From contig CAMPHE010000135.1 in NCBI GenBank assembly GCA_946885815.1, forward strand, positions 1 to 5,581: 5,581 nucleotides of DNA, given 5' to 3'. Source of the stretch: an uncultured Arenimonas sp. GTDB lineage: Bacteria > Pseudomonadota > Gammaproteobacteria > Xanthomonadales > Xanthomonadaceae. The translations under genes were made by a program, and so were the position numbers. The notes under the pieces are model-generated. The model worked only from the letters and a program-made list of their open reading frames with translations. It was not told the DNA's origin and searched no databases. Shown piece by piece: positions 1 to 5,395 of the stretch; position 1 is the stretch's first letter; the number at the start of each line of letters is the position of its first letter.

Positions 1-3
1 GGG

Positions 4-42
4 CATGGGGTTGCTCCGGCGATCGCAGCGCCGCCAGCATAG
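4..42 (-). promoter_or_regulatory. Possible promoter -10, Shine-Dalgarno and start codon of a downstream gene leaving the window
   Basis: Read on the minus strand, a TATGCT element (42-37, four of six matches to the sigma70 -10) is followed by GGAG (17-14), a 7-nt spacer and an ATG at 6-4. The SD and ATG geometry is good, but only two codons are inside the window and no convincing -35 hexamer is visible. The gene could equally be co-transcribed with the M23 peptidase gene, whose stop lies about 67 bases upstream. Another ATG at 40-38 opens a different frame but has no SD. Product unknown. Confidence 0.3.
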
Positions 43-68
43 CCCGATCCGCCGGGGATCGATCGCCG
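17..68. repeat. 9-bp inverted repeat downstream of the M23 gene
   Basis: CGGCGATCG (17-25) is the exact reverse complement of CGATCGCCG (60-68), separated by 34 bases. It lies just after the M23 peptidase stop. There is no T-tract on either strand, so it is not an obvious intrinsic terminator. It may be a chance consequence of GATCG-rich high-GC sequence. Confidence 0.25.
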
Positions 69-72
69 CTGC

Positions 73-927
73 TCAGCGCGCGGCGGGATTTCCCGCCGGA
101 TCCAGCCGCGCCTGCGGATCGACGCGCACGTCGAACCAGACCAGGCCCCAGTGCATGTGCGGGCCGGTCGCGCGACCCGTCGCGCCGACGAGACCGAGCG
201 TGTCTCCGGCTTCGACGCGCTGGCCGACGACGACGTCGATCCGGCTCAGGTGCAGGAAGTTCGAGCTCACGCCGTGGCCGTGGTCCAGCAGCACCGTGCC
301 GCCGGTCAGGTACAGGTCGGGCTCGGCGAGCGTGACGATGCCGGCGGCCGGCGCGCGGATCGGCGTTCCCTGCGGCGCGGCCACGTCGAGCCCCGAATGC
401 GCCGATTTCGGCGTGCCGTTGTAGATGCGCTGGCTGCCGAAGACGCCGCTGACGCGCCCGGTCACCGGCCACGCGAAGCCGTGCGCGAAATCGCTGCGCG
501 CGTCGTCGCGCTCGCGGGCGGCCGACACCGCCGCCTGCTCGCGGGCGATCCGCGCCGCGATCGCCGGCGGCGGCGTCACGGTCGACTGCGGCACGCCTTC
601 GACGCGTTCGACGCGCCAGTCGCGCGGCGTCACCCGCAGGTTGATGCGCTCGGTCGCGCCGTCGGGCCACGCGACGTCGATCGCGAGCGGGCCGGTCTCG
701 TCGCGACCGACCCCGAACACGAAGCGGCCGTCGGCGTCCACGCGCAGCGTGCGCGCGCCGAAGCGCACGGTCGCGCCGGGCGCGGTCGTGCCGATGACCA
801 GATCACCCTGCGCCACGGCGTCGGGCAGGACCGTGCCGCGGTCGGACGCGCCCGCGCCGGCCGCCGACAGCGCCAGCACCAGCGCGCACGCCGCCGCCCG
901 CGCGAGTGTCGCCGCGGCGCGCCTCAT
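73..927 (-). CDS. Secreted LytM-type M23 family metallopeptidase
   Basis: The 284-residue product is predicted to be exported and to act on peptidoglycan in the periplasm. Residues 1-28 look like a signal peptide (RR, then a hydrophobic Ala/Leu core ending AGAGAS). Residues about 35-105 form a beta-rich N-terminal region, 120-145 is a charged, probably helical linker, and 150-275 is the M23/LytM zinc endopeptidase domain. The zinc and catalytic motifs are intact: HSGLD (H177, D181), the SNFLHLS segment (H226) and HMHW (H257, H259). An intact site suggests an active hydrolase, not an EnvC/NlpD-type degenerate activator. The start is the ATG overlapping the dihydroorotase stop by 4 bp (ATGA); a weak GGA lies 9 nt upstream. 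It is the third gene of a yidD-dihydroorotase-M23 unit. Family assignment is secure; the cleaved bond and physiological role are not shown. Confidence 0.92.
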   Translation of the reverse strand: MRRAAATLARAAACALVLALSAAGAGASDRGTVLPDAVAQGDLVIGTTAPGATVRFGARTLRVDADGRFVFGVGRDETGPLAIDVAWPDGATERINLRVTPRDWRVERVEGVPQSTVTPPPAIAARIAREQAAVSAARERDDARSDFAHGFAWPVTGRVSGVFGSQRIYNGTPKSAHSGLDVAAPQGTPIRAPAAGIVTLAEPDLYLTGGTVLLDHGHGVSSNFLHLSRIDVVVGQRVEAGDTLGLVGATGRATGPHMHWGLVWFDVRVDPQARLDPAGNPAAR

Positions 928-2258
928 CGCGCGAATTCCAGCCGGCGGCCGCCCACGGAGCCGACGTGACGGGTGCCGTCCCACGCCATCGCGCCGTTGA
1001 CGAACGTCGCGGCGACGCGCGAACGGAAGCGCTCGCCCTCGAACGGCGACCAGCCGCATTTCGACAGCACGTCCTCGCGGCGCACCGTGTACGGCGCGTC
1101 GGCGTCGACGAGCACCAGGTCGGCGAAATAACCCTCGCGCAGGAAGCCCCGTTCGCGGATCCCGAAGCGCAGCGCCGGCGCGTGCGCGATCTTCTTCACG
1201 AGGTGCGGCAGCGAGAAGTGGCCGGCATGCACCTTGTCGAGCGCGCACGACAGGAAATCCTGCACCAGCGGCAGCCCGGAGGGCGCCTGCAGGTACGGCT
1301 GGCGCTTCTCCTCGAGCGTGTGCGGCGCGTGGTCGGTGGCCAGCACGTCGACGCGGTCGTCGGCGACCGCGCGCAGGATCGCCGCACGGTCGGACGCTTC
1401 CTTGATCGCCGGATTGCATTTGATGAAGTTCCCGCGCGTCGCGTAGTCGGCCCGCGCGAAGTGCAGGAAGTGCACGCAGGTCTCGGCGGTGATGCGCTTG
1501 CCCTCGACCGGGCCGGGCTCGAACAGCGCCAGTTCCTCGGCGGTGCTGATGTGCAGCACGTGCAGCTGCGTGCCGTGCTTCCGGGCCAGCGCCAGCGCCA
1601 GCTTCGTCGACTTGATGCACGCCTCGCGCGATCGGATCTCGCCGTGCAGTTCGACCGGCACGTCGTCGCCGTACTTCGCCCGCGCCGCCGCCAGGTTGGC
1701 GTCGATCATCGGCGTGTCCTCGCAGTGCGTGATGATCGGCACGCGGCATTCGCGGAACATCGCGTCGAGGATGTCGGGATCGTCCACCAGCATGTTGCCG
1801 GTCGACGCGCCCATGAAGATCTTCAGGCCGGGCGTGGTCGCCGGGTCGATGCGCTTGACGTTCTCGAGGTTGTCGTTGCTCGCGCCGAAGTAGAACCCGA
1901 AGTTCGCGCGCGACCGGCCCGTGGCGCGGCGGTACTTGTCCTCGAGCGTCGCCGCGTCGAGCGCGGGCGGCTTCGTGTTCGGCATCTCGAGGAAGCTGGT
2001 GACGCCGCCGGCGACGGCGGCGGCGGGCTCGGTGTCGAGGTCGCCCTTCCATTCCATGCCCGGCTCGCGGAAATGCACCTGCGCGTCGATCACGCCGGGC
2101 AGCAGCCAGCGACCGGCGGCGTCATGCACCGTCTCGCCCTCGCGGGCGGCGAGCCCCGTGCCGATCTGCTCGATGCGGTCACCGGTCACGCGCAGGTCGC
2201 CTTCGAACTCGCGGCCTTCGTTGACGAGTCGCGCGTTGCGGATCAGCAGCTTGTTCAT
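924..2258 (-). CDS. pyrC: Dihydroorotase (amidohydrolase superfamily, pyrimidine biosynthesis)
   Basis: The 444-residue cytoplasmic product should interconvert N-carbamoyl-L-aspartate and L-dihydroorotate, the third step of de novo UMP synthesis. It has a full-length amidohydrolase layout: N-terminal beta sandwich strands (1-50), a TIM barrel, and a C-terminal return to the sandwich (380-444). Visible motifs are [12 protein letters not shown] (D58, H62, R64), EMPNTKPP (91-98), GLKIFMG (K146, the expected carboxylated lysine position), ITHCED (H178), HVLHIS (H233, H236) and [12 protein letters not shown] (D309, H313). The last, with GWSPFEG near the C terminus, fits the group of dihydroorotases typified by Bacteroidetes and Xanthomonas proteins and not the shorter E. 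coli PyrC. The first His of the usual DxHxH is Gln (Q60). The ATG at 2258 overlaps the yidD stop by 4 bp and has AAGGA 8 nt upstream. A paralogous hydantoinase-like amidohydrolase is less likely given these motifs. Confidence 0.93.
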   Translation of the reverse strand: MNKLLIRNARLVNEGREFEGDLRVTGDRIEQIGTGLAAREGETVHDAAGRWLLPGVIDAQVHFREPGMEWKGDLDTEPAAAVAGGVTSFLEMPNTKPPALDAATLEDKYRRATGRSRANFGFYFGASNDNLENVKRIDPATTPGLKIFMGASTGNMLVDDPDILDAMFRECRVPIITHCEDTPMIDANLAAARAKYGDDVPVELHGEIRSREACIKSTKLALALARKHGTQLHVLHISTAEELALFEPGPVEGKRITAETCVHFLHFARADYATRGNFIKCNPAIKEASDRAAILRAVADDRVDVLATDHAPHTLEEKRQPYLQAPSGLPLVQDFLSCALDKVHAGHFSLPHLVKKIAHAPALRFGIRERGFLREGYFADLVLVDADAPYTVRREDVLSKCGWSPFEGERFRSRVAATFVNGAMAWDGTRHVGSVGGRRLEFAR

Positions 2259-2494
2259 CGGTCGTGTCCTTCGCGGGGCGTGTCGTCGGGCACCGGGTCG
2301 TAACCGCCCGGGTGGAATGGATGGCAGCGGCCGACGCGACGCACGCCGAGCCAGCCGCCGCGCAGCACGCCGAAGCGTTCGATCGCTTCCATCGTGTACG
2401 TCGAACAGCTGGGATGGAAGCGGCAGCGCTGCCCGAGCAGCGGGCTGACGAAACGCTTGTAACCGCGCAGCAGCAGGATCAGCAGATATTTCAC
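2255..2494 (-). CDS. yidD: Membrane protein insertion efficiency factor YidD
   Basis: This small 79-residue protein belongs to the YidD family (formerly UPF0161/DUF37), inner-membrane-associated proteins that assist YidC-dependent insertion of membrane proteins. An amphipathic or hydrophobic N-terminal helix ([19 protein letters not shown]) precedes the signature [11 protein letters not shown] (23-33; C24, C30) and the second conserved block [14 protein letters not shown] (56-69; C57). Length is normal for the family. The start is GTG at 2494; no ATG lies in frame upstream, the family N terminus fits, but no good Shine-Dalgarno is visible. It is the first gene of the minus-strand unit and overlaps the dihydroorotase start by 4 bp. 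In many proteobacteria yidD sits between rnpA and yidC; here neither is adjacent. Confidence 0.93.
   Translation of the reverse strand: MKYLLILLLRGYKRFVSPLLGQRCRFHPSCSTYTMEAIERFGVLRGGWLGVRRVGRCHPFHPGGYDPVPDDTPREGHDR
2267..2271 (-). promoter_or_regulatory. Shine-Dalgarno of the dihydroorotase gene
   Basis: AAGGA on the minus strand, inside the yidD 3' end, lies 8 nt upstream of the ATG at 2258. It supports this start over the much longer open frame that continues upstream without a break. Confidence 0.7.
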
Positions 2495-2500
2495 ATTGCA

Positions 2501-2515
2501 CCGGCAGTGCGCCGG
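2501..2515 (-). other. Small hairpin just upstream of the yidD GTG
   Basis: CCGGC (2501-2505) pairs perfectly with GCCGG (2511-2515) around a 5-nt loop. In the yidD mRNA this stem ends 6 nt before the GTG, where a Shine-Dalgarno would be expected. An alternative 4-bp stem, GCAC (2498-2501) with GTGC (2507-2510), is mutually exclusive with it. A role in limiting yidD translation is only an inference. Confidence 0.3.
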
Positions 2516-2523
2516 GACTAAGG

Positions 2524-2552
2524 TTGCCGCTTCCGGGCGGACAGGCTATAAC
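2524..2552 (+). promoter_or_regulatory. sigma70-type promoter of dksA
   Basis: TTGCCG (2524-2529) and TATAAC (2547-2552) are separated by exactly 17 bp, matching four of six and five of six consensus bases. Initiation would fall near 2559, giving a leader of about 35 nt before the dksA GTG. This is the best promoter in the window. Confidence 0.7.
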
Positions 2553-2572
2553 ACGCCGCCTTCGAGCCTCAA
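2545..2572 (-). promoter_or_regulatory. Candidate promoter of the yidD-dihydroorotase-M23 operon
   Basis: On the minus strand TTGAGG (2572-2567) and TATAGC (2550-2545) lie 16 bp apart, each with four of six consensus matches. Initiation would be near 2538, leaving about 44 nt of leader before the yidD GTG. Its -10 uses the same TATA core (2547-2550) as the plus-strand dksA promoter, so the two could not both be occupied at once. Confidence 0.4.
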
Positions 2573-2576
2573 GGAA

Positions 2577-2584
2577 AGAGAGGA
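2577..2584 (+). promoter_or_regulatory. Shine-Dalgarno deciding the dksA GTG start
   Basis: AGAGAGGA lies 9 nt upstream of the GTG at 2594. No in-frame ATG lies nearby upstream, so this purine tract is the main reason to accept the non-ATG start and hence the full basic tail. Confidence 0.7.
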
Positions 2585-2593
2585 AACGCCCTA

Positions 2594-3034
2594 GTGGCCG
2601 CCAAGAAACCAGCAAAGAAGGTCGCCAAGGCGGCCAGCAAGAAGCCCGCGAAGACGGCCCGTCCGGCGAAGCCGGCGAAGAAGGCCGCGAAGGCGGCCAA
2701 ACCCGTGAAGAAGGCGACCAAGGCGCCCGCGAAGAAGGCCGCGCGCCCGGCGCCGAAGCCGGCCAAGGCCGCGAAGAAGGTCGTGCGCGCCCCGGCGAAG
2801 AAGGCGCCGGCGAAGAAGGCGCCCGCGAAAGCGGCGAAGCCCGCCACCCGGTCCGCAGCGAAGTCGCCGGCGAAGCCGACGGCCAAGGCGGTCGCGAAGC
2901 CCGCACCGAAGCCGGTGCCGAAGGCCGCGACGAAGCCCGCGGCCAAGGCCGCGCCGGCGGCGAAGCCGCAGAAGTCGCCCGCGCCGGTCGCCGCGAAGGC
3001 GGTCGTGCCTGCGCCGGCACCGGCGAAGCGTCGT
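2594..3034 (+). repeat. Lys/Ala/Pro-coding low-complexity tract in dksA
   Basis: Degenerate repeats built from AAG, GCG, GCC and CCG codons encode units such as KKPAK, AKPAKK and APAKKAPAK. Lysine is almost always AAG. The tract resembles the KPAA-type repeats of histone H1-like bacterial proteins such as Pseudomonas AlgP. It is likely to vary in length between strains through slippage or recombination; that is an inference. Confidence 0.7.
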
Positions 3035-3520
3035 GACGGCGTGCGCGCCGGTTACGTCAAGCCCGCCGCACCGCGCCCGGAGCGGGTGAAGCCGGCGCCG
3101 TCGCGCGAACGCGTGACGCTGCCGGCCGGCTACCGCCCGTCGGCGAAAGAGGAATACATGGGCCCGATGCAGCTCGAATACTTCCGCCAGCGCCTGCTGG
3201 CATGGAAGGAAGAGCTGGTCGAGGAGTCCAAGCAGACGATCGAGAACCTCAAGGAAGAGGTGCGCGACGTCGGCGACGAGGCCGAGCGCGCCAGCCGCGA
3301 ATCGGAGAACTCGCTCGAGCTGCGCACGCGCGACCGCTACCGCAAGCTGATCAGCAAGATCGACAGCACGCTCAAGCGCATCGAGGACGGCAGCTACGGC
3401 TACTGCGTCGACACGGGCGAGGAAATCGGCCTGGAGCGCCTCGACGCGCGCCTGACCGCCGAACGCACGATCGACGCGCAGGAGCGCTGGGAACACCGCC
3501 AGAAGCAGATGGGCGACTGA
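2594..3520 (+). CDS. dksA: DksA family RNA polymerase-binding regulator with long Lys/Ala/Pro N-terminal tail
   Basis: DksA binds the RNA polymerase secondary channel and, with ppGpp, tunes rRNA and amino-acid promoters. This 308-residue protein is about twice the length of E. coli DksA (151). Residues 1-147 are a low-complexity tail of Lys, Ala and Pro (about 40 Lys, no Asp or Glu before D148). Residues about 185-308 match DksA: KEEYM and FRQRLLAWKEEL start the first helix, the coiled-coil tip is DEAERA (D228, E231, A233), followed by SLELRTRDRYRKLI and the globular part GYCVDTGEEIGLERL. Only C271 of the four zinc ligands remains; the others are T274, T292 and A295, as in Cys-poor DksA relatives. 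The GTG start is backed by a good Shine-Dalgarno. The gene is monocistronic, with its own promoter and terminator, divergent from yidD. The DksA identity is firm; the tail's function is unknown. Confidence 0.93.
   Translation: MAAKKPAKKVAKAASKKPAKTARPAKPAKKAAKAAKPVKKATKAPAKKAARPAPKPAKAAKKVVRAPAKKAPAKKAPAKAAKPATRSAAKSPAKPTAKAVAKPAPKPVPKAATKPAAKAAPAAKPQKSPAPVAAKAVVPAPAPAKRRDGVRAGYVKPAAPRPERVKPAPSRERVTLPAGYRPSAKEEYMGPMQLEYFRQRLLAWKEELVEESKQTIENLKEEVRDVGDEAERASRESENSLELRTRDRYRKLISKIDSTLKRIEDGSYGYCVDTGEEIGLERLDARLTAERTIDAQERWEHRQKQMGD
3149..3160 (+). promoter_or_regulatory. Possible internal ribosome-binding site and ATG inside dksA
   Basis: GAGG (3149-3152), within a purine run AAAGAGGAA, lies 5 nt before the in-frame ATG of Met189 (3158-3160). 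Initiation here would give a 120-residue tail-less DksA core. The same bases encode KEEYM, a segment also conserved in E. coli DksA (GEEYM), so the SD likeness may be dictated by the protein. Confidence 0.35.
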
Positions 3521-3546
3521 GTTCCGGCGCTCGCGTCGCGATCATG

Positions 3547-3577
3547 GAGAACCCCGCTTCGGCGGGGTTTCTCTTTT
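3547..3577 (+). terminator. Intrinsic terminator of dksA
   Basis: An uninterrupted 8-bp stem (AACCCCGC at 3550-3557 with GCGGGGTT at 3562-3569) closes a cUUCGg tetraloop, and it extends by GAG/CTC (3547-3549 with 3571-3573) after a one-base bulge. TTTT (3574-3577) follows directly. It starts 26 nt after the dksA stop. On the minus strand the hairpin is retained but no T-tract follows, so it would work less well for the convergent DUF885 gene. Confidence 0.9.
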
Positions 3578-3582
3578 CTGGC

Positions 3583-3617
3583 CACGACCGAGCACGACGG
3601 ACACGACAGAACACGAC
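3583..3617. repeat. Four CACGAC repeats spaced 9-10 bp apart
   Basis: CACGAC occurs at 3583, 3593, 3602 and 3612, in the convergent gap between the dksA terminator and the DUF885 stop. The spacing of 10, 9 and 10 bp is close to one helical turn. The intervening bases vary. It may be a decayed short tandem repeat or a phased protein-binding site; no known motif is recognised. Confidence 0.5.
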
Positions 3618-3644
3618 AAGAGCGGATCAGGGGGGACGGGAGCC

Positions 3645-5393
3645 TCAGCCGTTGCCGAAGTCGTAGAACCGCCAGTCCGCGACGTCGGCCGACGACGGGT
3701 CGAGGCCCAGCAGCCGCGCGCGGACGAGGGCGACCGGCATCGGGCCGCCTTTCAGGATCGCGTCGTGGAATTCGCGCTCGGTCATCTTTCCGGCGCCGAC
3801 GACCTCCTCGTGCAGCGCGCGGAACTGCAGCCCGCCGAGCATGTACGCGACCTGGTAGAGCGGGCCGTAGTCGCCGGCGAAGCTGCGGCGCACTTCGGCG
3901 CGCGCGTTCTCGCGTTCGTGGCCGACGCGCTCGACGAGCAGGTCCACGGCCTCGTCCGGCGTCATCTTCCCGAGGTGGAAGCCGAGCGAGAACAGGATCC
4001 GCGCGGCGCGGTGGCTGCGCCAGAACAGCATGCCGATGCGGTCTTCGGGCGTCTTCGCGAAGCCGCGGTCGTACAGCCGGAACTCCCAGTACAACGCCCA
4101 GCCCTCGGTCCAGAACGGCGTGTCGAACAGCTGGCGGTGGGTCTCGTAGCGCTCGTTGTAGAAATGCTGCAGGTGGTGGCCGGGGATCAGCTCGTGGTGC
4201 ACCACCGCGCGCGAGAAGTGCCGGTTGTTGCCGCGCAGCGCCATCATCTTCTTGTCGTGCGGCATGGTGTCGGTCGGGTACGCGACCCAGACGTCGGTGC
4301 CGCCGAGGAAGAACGGGGCCTGCAACTGGTACTCCGGCGACAGCATCGTCATGCGCCAGTCGCGGCGGGCGAGGGCGGGCACGGTCACCAGTGCGTTGGC
4401 GTCGAGATACGCGATCGCTTCGTCCGCGAGTTCGACGACCAGCTTCGGCTGCTCGCCCGGTGCCGGATAGCGTGACTTGACCGTTTCCAGCGCGGCCTTC
4501 CAGTCGGCGGCGCCCATCTCCGCGGCGGCGGCGTCCATCTCGCGACGGCACCATTCCAGTTCGCGTTCCGCCAGCGTCATCAGCTGTTCGGGCGTGTAGG
4601 GGATCAGTTCGTCGCGCAGGCCGGCGAGCAGCGCGTCGCGGCCGATCGGGTCGCCGATGATGGTTTCCGGATCGGCGGCGCCGGCCAGGTCGTCGCGCAG
4701 CTGCTTCGCGTGTGCCTCCAGCGTCGCGTCGAGCGCTTCGTACGGGTGCTTCGCCCACCACGAGAACGCCGGGTCGTAGCCGGCGTGGAAGCCGTACCAC
4801 TCCTCGAGTCCTTCGCGGATGCCGTCGAGCAGGCGCGCCGCGCGGTACGCGACGATCGGTGTCGTGCCGGCGGCGTGCGGGTCTTCGCGCAGCTTCTCCT
4901 GCAGCGCGACCAGCGACGCGCGGCTGCGGGCGAGCACGTCGGCGCTCGCGCGCGGATCGGGATACTCCAGCGCGCGCCGCGCCTCGATCATCGCGACCAG
5001 CGCGTCGACGCCGGGCAGCAGCGGCGCGGCGGCTTCGACGCGCTCGCGATCGAAGCGCAGGTCGCGTTCGCGGCGATCGAACTCGCGCGCGAGCAGAAAC
5101 CGGTCGATGCGGTCCTCGACGCCGAGGCCCGTCGGCGCCACTTCCCCCAGCCGCACCCGCCACGCGGCGAGGAACGCACGCAGCGCGGCGTCGCGGCGCG
5201 GGCCGGCGGTCGCGTCGTGCACGTGCAGCAGCGAGTCGAGATCGGTGTGGAAACGCTCGACCACCGCCGGCATCACCCGCGCCGGCACGGCGATGTCGGC
5301 GAGCGGCGGCACCAGCGGCGGCTCCGCGCCGGTCGCCGGCGAAACGAACGCGACGAGGACGAGGAGGCCGGACGCGGCGAACGGGAGGCGCAT
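3645..5393 (-). CDS. DUF885 family secreted, putative zinc metallopeptidase-like protein
   Basis: The 582-residue product starts with a signal peptide (about 1-23: positive start, Leu/Val-rich core, ATGA before E24), so it is probably periplasmic or membrane-anchored. It lacks the lipobox Cys. Most of residues 30-300 are charged and helical, as in the DUF885 family. The conserved family core is HHELIPGHHLQ (399-409; H400, E401, H406, H407), followed by the TEGWALYWE segment (E430), the glutamate being a likely third metal ligand. Further conserved blocks lie near 505-560 (GDYGPLYQVAYMLGG). The family is thought to contain metal-dependent peptidases, but substrates are generally unknown. The ATG is 2 bp after the sufE-like stop and its SD lies in that gene's last codons, so the two are probably co-translated. 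The family call is firm; the activity is inferred. Confidence 0.88.
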   Translation of the reverse strand: MRLPFAASGLLVLVAFVSPATGAEPPLVPPLADIAVPARVMPAVVERFHTDLDSLLHVHDATAGPRRDAALRAFLAAWRVRLGEVAPTGLGVEDRIDRFLLAREFDRRERDLRFDRERVEAAAPLLPGVDALVAMIEARRALEYPDPRASADVLARSRASLVALQEKLREDPHAAGTTPIVAYRAARLLDGIREGLEEWYGFHAGYDPAFSWWAKHPYEALDATLEAHAKQLRDDLAGAADPETIIGDPIGRDALLAGLRDELIPYTPEQLMTLAERELEWCRREMDAAAAEMGAADWKAALETVKSRYPAPGEQPKLVVELADEAIAYLDANALVTVPALARRDWRMTMLSPEYQLQAPFFLGGTDVWVAYPTDTMPHDKKMMALRGNNRHFSRAVVHHELIPGHHLQHFYNERYETHRQLFDTPFWTEGWALYWEFRLYDRGFAKTPEDRIGMLFWRSHRAARILFSLGFHLGKMTPDEAVDLLVERVGHERENARAEVRRSFAGDYGPLYQVAYMLGGLQFRALHEEVVGAGKMTEREFHDAILKGGPMPVALVRARLLGLDPSSADVADWRFYDFGNG

Positions 5394-5395
5394 GC

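Noticed and set aside
73..2052. 659-residue minus frame covering the M23 gene and more
   Set aside because: Only the last 284 residues, after the ATG at 927, are real; the rest is an Arg/Ala-rich frame opposite codon usage within the dihydroorotase gene.
906..2303. 465-residue plus-strand open frame antisense to the dihydroorotase gene
   Set aside because: It is Arg/Val/Asp-rich with no recognisable domain, as expected of antisense frames in high-GC coding DNA; the minus-strand gene is certain.
924..3020. Minus-strand open frame extending the dihydroorotase upstream to 698 residues
   Set aside because: The extra 254 residues are Ser/Arg/Pro-rich shadow of yidD and of the dksA tail; the ATG at 2258 has an SD and the family N terminus.
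2594..3034. Repetitive stretch considered as a CRISPR or tandem repeat element
   Set aside because: Units are irregular, in frame and coding; they lack constant repeats and unique spacers.
2591..3496. 301-residue minus-strand frame opposite dksA, rich in RRR/LRR
   Set aside because: Mirror of the AAG/GCG repeat codons of dksA; no start signal and dksA is well supported.
3547..3577. Terminator considered as equally bidirectional for dksA and DUF885
   Set aside because: Only the plus strand has a T-tract right after the stem; on the minus strand the stem is followed by CATGATC.
3400..5163. 587-residue minus-strand frame overlapping the DUF885 gene
   Set aside because: Arg/Pro/Ala-rich alternative frame of a certain gene that also runs through the terminator; no domain is visible.
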